Of a stretch of 15,838 nt of DNA, positions 12,810 through 15,838 are shown in pieces. Both the position numbers and the translations under genes were made by a program. Below the pieces are notes generated by a model. The model did no database searches. It was given only the letters and a program-made list of their open reading frames with translations, and was not told where the DNA came from. Every line of letters starts with the position of its first letter. The stretch's first letter is position 1. Origin of the DNA: CAKSQF01 sp964569225 (GTDB lineage Bacteria > Bacillota > Clostridia > Oscillospirales > CAG-272); NCBI GenBank assembly GCA_964569225.1, contig CAZMTU010000047.1:1-15838 (forward strand). Reading direction: 5' to 3'.

Positions 12810-13589
12810 ATGACAATAGCTGAGCTGTACGCTGCGCTGGATGAGAAGATACCCGCCGCGTTGCGCTGCGCGTGGGATCACGACGGCTTGATGTGTGCGC
12901 CTGAACCGAAAGCGTCGGTCAGACGGGTTTTGTTGACATTGGATGTCAGTGAAGCGGCGGTGTCCTATGCGGTTGAGGAGAAGGCGGATTTGATTGTTTC
13001 TCATCATCCGCTGCTTTTTCGACCGGTGGGAGAGGCGCATCCGGGGAATGCCGCAGGGCGAAAGCTGATCCGTTTAATTCAAAATCAAATTGCTGTCTTC
13101 TCCTTTCACACGCGGCTGGACCGGATGGAAGGCGGTGTGAATGATGTGTTGGCGGAGCGATTGGGGCTTTGGCAAACTGAAGTGTTTGGAGATGAGGAAA
13201 CGCCTGAGATCGGCAGAATCGGTTGGGCAGATGAAACTACTGTGCAGGCATATGCCGCAAAGGCTGCAGCTCAGTTGGGAACGCCTGCGATTTTGACGGT
13301 TGATCTTGGGAAACCGGTTAGAAGAGTTGCGGTTGTGGGCGGAGACGGAAAAGATTTTCTTGCTGCCGCTAAGGCTGCAGGCGCTGATCTTTATTTGACC
13401 GGCTCACTGTCTTATAACAGTTTGGTGGATGCTGCCGATATAGATCTTCAGATTATTGAAGCGGGGCATTTTTATACCGAAAATCCGGTATTGGATCGGT
13501 TAGGCGAATGGATCAAAGCGCTTTGTCCGAAAGTCGAGTTGCTTTATTTTGACAGTAATCCGGCGGCCTATAGTACGGATAGATTTTAG
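12810..13589 (+). CDS. Nif3-like dinuclear metal centre protein (DUF34)
   Basis: A 259-residue protein of the Nif3/YqfO family, toroidal hexamers with a two-metal site and unsettled function. Metal-ligand motifs are present: SHHPLLF (H65, H66), FHTRLD (D104) and GHFYTE (H220, E224). Residue identity departs from consensus in places: HTRLD instead of HTNLD, and TGSLSYN instead of TGExxYH. It lacks the PII-like insert found in the longer Bacillus YqfO, consistent with its length near 260. ATG 12810 follows AAGGAG closely. Location immediately after trmK is conserved across Firmicutes and suggests a shared but undefined role. It is followed by the prfB promoter at 13599. Confidence 0.92.
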   Translation: MTIAELYAALDEKIPAALRCAWDHDGLMCAPEPKASVRRVLLTLDVSEAAVSYAVEEKADLIVSHHPLLFRPVGEAHPGNAAGRKLIRLIQNQIAVFSFHTRLDRMEGGVNDVLAERLGLWQTEVFGDEETPEIGRIGWADETTVQAYAAKAAAQLGTPAILTVDLGKPVRRVAVVGGDGKDFLAAAKAAGADLYLTGSLSYNSLVDAADIDLQIIEAGHFYTENPVLDRLGEWIKALCPKVELLYFDSNPAAYSTDRF

Positions 13590-13598
13590 CTTTTTTTG

Positions 13599-13626
13599 TT
13601 TACAAAAAATAAAAACTTGCTATAAT
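13599..13626 (+). promoter_or_regulatory. Promoter of prfB
   Basis: TTTACA (13599-13604), 16-nt spacer, TATAAT (13621-13626). Predicted leader about 40 nt. Confidence 0.75.
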
Positions 13627-13671
13627 GATAGAGTAGACTACTGAATTGAGCAGAATACGGAGGAATTTCTT

Positions 13672-14778
13672 TTGATTATTCAATTGGAAGAAGCAAAAAT
13701 TAAACTCAGAGGCATGCGTAAGGATTTGGAAGAACTGGGGCAGGCGCTGAGAGTGGAGGAAGCCAAAACAAAAATAGAAGAGCTGGAGGAGCTCACTTAC
13801 GATCCTAATTTTTGGTCGGATCAAGCACGTTCCAGCAAAATTTTGCAGGAAATCAAGCAATTAAAGGATAAAGTGGAGCGTTACAACAAGCTGAACGGTC
13901 TTTTAGAGGATACACTTTCGTTGGCTGAACTTGCAATTGAGGAAAATGACGAGTCTTTCACAGAAGAGGTGCTTGCCGGTGTAGCGGAAGTGGAAAAAAA
14001 AGAAGAAGAGGAAAGGCTTGCCGCACTGCTTACCGGTGAATATGATTCGCTGAACGCAATTCTGTCCTTTCATCCCGGCGCAGGCGGTACTGAAGCGCAA
14101 GACTGGGCTCAGATGCTTTACCGGATGTATACCCGGTGGGGTGAACGCCATGGTTTTAATGTCAAGCTGTTAGACTGGCTGGACGGAGAAGAAGCGGGCA
14201 TTAAGAGCGCAACGATCATGATTGAAGGGCTGAATGCTTACGGCTACCTGAAGAGCGAAAACGGTGTTCATCGGCTGGTACGCGTGTCGCCCTTTGACGC
14301 TTCCGGCAGACGGCAGACTTCTTTTGCGTCGGTAGAAGTAATGCCTGAATTTCAGGATGACGGATCTATTGAAATAAAAGACGACGAAATTGAAATTACC
14401 GCACATCGTTCCAGCGGTGCAGGCGGGCAGCACATTAACAAAACCGACTCGGCGATTCGAATTGTACATTTGCCTACAGGAATCGTGGTAGGCTGTCAGA
14501 CCGAGCGCAGTCAGCTTCAAAATAAGGAAACTGCGCTGAAAATGCTGAAAAGCAAGCTGATGGAAATTAAAATGCGGGAAAAACTGGAAAAAATAGAAGA
14601 TATTAAGGGTGTAAAGACCAATATTGAATGGGGAGCCCAGATACGTTCCTATGTATTTATGCCTTATACGCTTGCTAAAGATACCCGTACAGGATATGAG
14701 AACGGCAATATTCAAGCAGTAATGGATGGCGATTTAGACGGATTTATCAATGCATATCTGAAAATGAATGCGAAATAA
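13672..14778 (+). CDS. prfB: Peptide chain release factor 2
   Basis: RF2 recognises UGA and UAA in the ribosomal A site and triggers peptide release. The 368-residue protein has a coiled-coil N-terminal domain (about 1-115), the anticodon-like tripeptide SPF at 206-208 (RF1 has PxT) and the catalytic GGQ at 251-253 within SSGAGGQHINKTDSAIR. In most bacteria prfB carries an in-frame UGA near codon 26 read by programmed +1 frameshifting; here codons 22-27 (LGQALR) run straight through, so the autoregulatory site is absent. TTG 13672 is the start because GGAGG (13659-13663) lies 8 nt upstream; no ATG is near. The first residues before LRGMRKDLEELG align with the family N-terminus. It has its own promoter. 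Confidence 0.96.
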   Translation: MIIQLEEAKIKLRGMRKDLEELGQALRVEEAKTKIEELEELTYDPNFWSDQARSSKILQEIKQLKDKVERYNKLNGLLEDTLSLAELAIEENDESFTEEVLAGVAEVEKKEEEERLAALLTGEYDSLNAILSFHPGAGGTEAQDWAQMLYRMYTRWGERHGFNVKLLDWLDGEEAGIKSATIMIEGLNAYGYLKSENGVHRLVRVSPFDASGRRQTSFASVEVMPEFQDDGSIEIKDDEIEITAHRSSGAGGQHINKTDSAIRIVHLPTGIVVGCQTERSQLQNKETALKMLKSKLMEIKMREKLEKIEDIKGVKTNIEWGAQIRSYVFMPYTLAKDTRTGYENGNIQAVMDGDLDGFINAYLKMNAK

Positions 14779-14781
14779 TCG

Positions 14782-14818
14782 GTAAAATCGTTTACTTTGC
14801 CGGAAAGGGTGATTTTAC
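14782..14818 (+). promoter_or_regulatory. Inverted repeat enclosing the ribosome binding site of the 14819 gene
   Basis: GTAAAATC (14782-14789) and GATTTTAC (14811-14818) are exact reverse complements. The 21-nt loop holds GGAAAGGG, the probable Shine-Dalgarno sequence, and the ATG follows the 3' arm without a gap. AT-rich, so only a weak stem; it could modulate translation. Confidence 0.45.
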
Positions 14819-15094
14819 ATGAAAAAAATTTTGCGGCAAACGCATTTTTACATCGGCGTTGTTTGCATTATGCAGGCGGTACCGTTTCTGATTCTTTTTT
14901 TTAGTCAGTGGAAAAAGCGTAAAAGTCTGTCAGCGGCATTTTTGGCGATCGCACTGAGCGGCGCGGCGTTAGGCGGCGTATTGGTTGCGCGGAATGTCAG
15001 GCAGGAAACCAGCAGATGGGATTTGCTGGATGCGCTTTGCAATGAATATCTGCTCAGCGAGGAAGAAACTGTATACAGAGACGACGAAAACTAA
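14819..15094 (+). CDS. Small two-span membrane protein of unknown function
   Basis: A 91-residue protein with a basic N-terminus (MKKILRQTH), hydrophobic segments at about 10-30 (IGVVCIMQAVPFLILFF) and 39-57 (AAFLAIALSGAALGGVLVA), separated by a strongly basic loop WKKRKS, and an acidic soluble tail of about 33 residues ending EEETVYRDDEN. By the positive-inside rule the loop faces the cytoplasm, so both termini would lie outside, although the basic N-terminus argues against that. I do not recognise the family. GGAAAGGG lies 8-15 nt before the ATG. It begins 40 nt after prfB and may be read from the same transcript; a 10-bp hairpin at 15107-15135 follows its stop. Confidence 0.72.
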   Translation: MKKILRQTHFYIGVVCIMQAVPFLILFFSQWKKRKSLSAAFLAIALSGAALGGVLVARNVRQETSRWDLLDALCNEYLLSEEETVYRDDEN

Positions 15095-15106
15095 TTTTTA
15101 TGTATA

Positions 15107-15135
15107 TGCGGGGCAGGGTGATCTTCTGCTCCGCA
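15107..15135 (+). terminator. Possible terminator hairpin after the two-span membrane protein
   Basis: Arms 15107-15116 and 15126-15135 pair over 10 positions with one G-U and a 9-nt loop. No U-run follows, so termination is uncertain. Confidence 0.4.
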
Positions 15136-15248
15136 GTGTTGCCCGTCCAAAAGGAACAAATTTGCGCATCGTTTTGGGAGTGAACTTTCATATGGATGGG
15201 AAGCTATGAAATTTTTTCAATTTGTTCACAACAAAAAAACGAAAACGC

Positions 15249-15277
15249 TTGCATAAATTCTTCTTTTGTGTTATAAT
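15249..15277 (+). promoter_or_regulatory. Promoter of the SRP RNA
   Basis: TTGCAT (15249-15254), 17-nt spacer, TATAAT (15272-15277). Predicted start near 15284, about 50 nt before the likely mature 5' end. Confidence 0.8.
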
Positions 15278-15283
15278 AAAACT

Positions 15284-15336
15284 GCCCGAAAGAGATGCTT
15301 GATCGGGCGCATTTGTGCTATCATAGCGCATATCAG
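15284..15336 (+). ncRNA. 5' leader of the SRP RNA precursor with two hairpins
   Basis: Between the predicted start and the closing helix of the SRP RNA lie two hairpins: GCCCGA (15284-15289) with TCGGGC (15303-15308), and 15314-15320 with 15324-15330 (7 bp, one G-U, loop TCA). They are probably removed during maturation, as happens to Bacillus scRNA by RNase III; this is inference. Confidence 0.5.
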
Positions 15337-15642
15337 CAGGATGTGAAATAAGACCATACCGGCCGGGGAGGCAGCGGTGCCCTGTACCTGAAATCCGCTA
15401 TAGCAGGGGTGGTTTCCATATTTGAGGGCTGATGATGTGTGGTCTGCACTGTAATTTGCGTGTTGAAGGATGGGTCCTGTGCAATTGATGACTTCGAACC
15501 ATGTCAGGTGGGGAACCAAGCAGCATTAAGAAGTATGTTCAATGTGCCACAGGCTCGCCTGTCCCGAGCGGAAATTGCTTTTCACGCACATATGATCCGT
15601 TCGATTTTGTGGTGTATGGTCTTATCTTGCATCCTGTTTTTT
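15337..15642 (+). ncRNA. ffs: Signal recognition particle RNA, bacterial large type
   Basis: Scaffold of the signal recognition particle, binding Ffh and guiding nascent membrane proteins to FtsY. The domain IV hallmark is at 15503-15524: GTCAGGT, then GG-GGAA-CC, then AAGCAGC. Compared with the usual CC-GGAA-GG tip, both apical pairs are swapped to G-C while the GGAA tetraloop and both internal-loop strands are kept, a clean compensatory change. The Alu domain is seen at about 15361-15410 (GGGGAGGCAGCGGTGCCCTG then ATCCGCTATAGCAGGGG), so this is the long Gram-positive form. The ends close by a long helix: CAGGATG (15337-15343) with CATCCTG (15630-15636) and ATAAGACCATAC (15348-15359) with GTATGGTCTTAT (15614-15625). 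A six-T run (15637-15642) ends the unit. Exact mature ends are estimates. Confidence 0.93.
15626..15642 (+). terminator. 3' end of the SRP RNA: closing helix strand plus T6
   Basis: The strand that closes the SRP RNA is followed at once by TTTTTT (15637-15642), so the outer helix may double as the intrinsic terminator stem. The next base begins the dnaX ribosome binding site. Confidence 0.6.
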
Positions 15643-15658
15643 GGAAGGAGAGATTTTC

Positions 15659-15838
15659 TTGCATCAGGCATTATACCGAAAATGGCGTCCCAAATCTTTT
15701 TCGGATGTTTGCGGACAGGAACATATTACCTCCGTCCTTGCGTGGCAGGTGGCGAACAATAAGCTGAGCCATGCTTATTTATTTTGCGGTTCCAGAGGTA
15801 CCGGGAAAACAACCTGTGCTAAGATTTTGGCGAAAGCG
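15659..15838 (+). CDS. dnaX: DNA polymerase III subunit gamma/tau (N-terminal part, cut by window edge)
   Basis: The first 60 codons of the clamp-loader ATPase. The start (M)HQALYRKWRPKSFSDVCGQE is the classic DnaX N-terminus (YRKWRPxxFxDVVGQ), followed by LSHAYLFCGSRGTGKTT with the Walker A motif at residues 44-52. DnaX loads the beta clamp and organises the replisome. TTG 15659 is the start because GGAAGGAG (15643-15650) is 8 nt upstream and the family N-terminus begins here. The consensus DVVGQ is DVCGQ, a tolerated position. Position immediately after the SRP RNA is the same as scr-dnaX in Bacillus, where yaaK/ybaB and recR follow. No separate promoter is visible between the SRP RNA and dnaX. 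Confidence 0.95.
   Translation, partial: MHQALYRKWRPKSFSDVCGQEHITSVLAWQVANNKLSHAYLFCGSRGTGKTTCAKILAKA

Noticed and set aside
14170..14715. 181-codon minus-strand frame
   Set aside because: Antisense to the catalytic half of prfB, no domain features.
15439..15767. Two overlapping plus-strand frames (88 and 107 codons)
   Set aside because: They run through the 3' half of the SRP RNA and into dnaX in other frames; the RNA and DnaX explain the sequence.

Overview
The window looks like a chromosomal housekeeping-plus-accessory segment of a low-to-mid GC Gram-positive anaerobe of the class Clostridia, possibly an Oscillospiraceae/Ruminococcaceae relative. The reasons are a large SRP RNA with an Alu domain directly upstream of dnaX, strong AGGAGG-type ribosome binding sites, frequent TTG starts, near-perfect sigma-A promoters, and small families (DUF1858, a DUF6472-like protein, VTC + DUF4956) that are common in Clostridia. 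The species cannot be named from the sequence alone. No rRNA, tRNA, CRISPR array, transposase or phage gene was seen.

Layout. 1-206 (-): start of a YicC-family gene running off the left edge, with a consensus promoter. 612-1700 (+): asd, aspartate-semialdehyde dehydrogenase, with its own consensus promoter. 1809-2662 (+): a pentapeptide-repeat protein overlapping by 4 nt with a 70-residue four-cysteine protein. 2663-2966: a gene-free, hairpin-dense element bracketed by two near-identical palindromes. 3077-4246 (+): a solitary UDP-GlcNAc 2-epimerase. 4338-5270 (-) and 5451-6573 (+): a LysR regulator divergent from a two-gene ChrA-type transporter, with overlapping back-to-back promoters. 6806-6955 (+): a 49-residue single-span membrane protein behind a perfect promoter. 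7135-8244 (+): an acidic lipoprotein of unknown function. 8419-11013 (+): a four-gene run encoding a VTC-type polyphosphate polymerase, a DUF4956 membrane protein, an exported lipoprotein cyclophilin and a cytosolic cyclophilin; two TTCACA repeats at 11-bp spacing lie upstream and resemble a PhoP box. 11095-11433 (-): HIT protein. 11824-13589 (+): DUF1858 protein, trmK and its usual Nif3-like partner. 13672-14778 (+): prfB, readable in one frame without the classical programmed frameshift. 14819-15094 (+): small two-span membrane protein. About 15284-15642 (+): SRP RNA transcript. 15659 to the right edge (+): start of dnaX.

How the parts relate. Most genes here are short independent transcription units, each with a TTGACA/TATAAT-like promoter and often a hairpin terminator. 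Three groupings look functional: the LysR/ChrA divergon; the VTC-DUF4956 pair, plausibly polyphosphate or anionic-polymer metabolism at the membrane, followed by folding catalysts; and the trmK-nif3 pair next to the translation genes prfB, SRP RNA and dnaX. The most interesting points for follow-up are the PhoP-box-like site before the polyphosphate polymerase, the structured element at 2663-2966, the SRP RNA with swapped apical base pairs whose terminator touches the dnaX ribosome binding site, and the short membrane protein at 6806.
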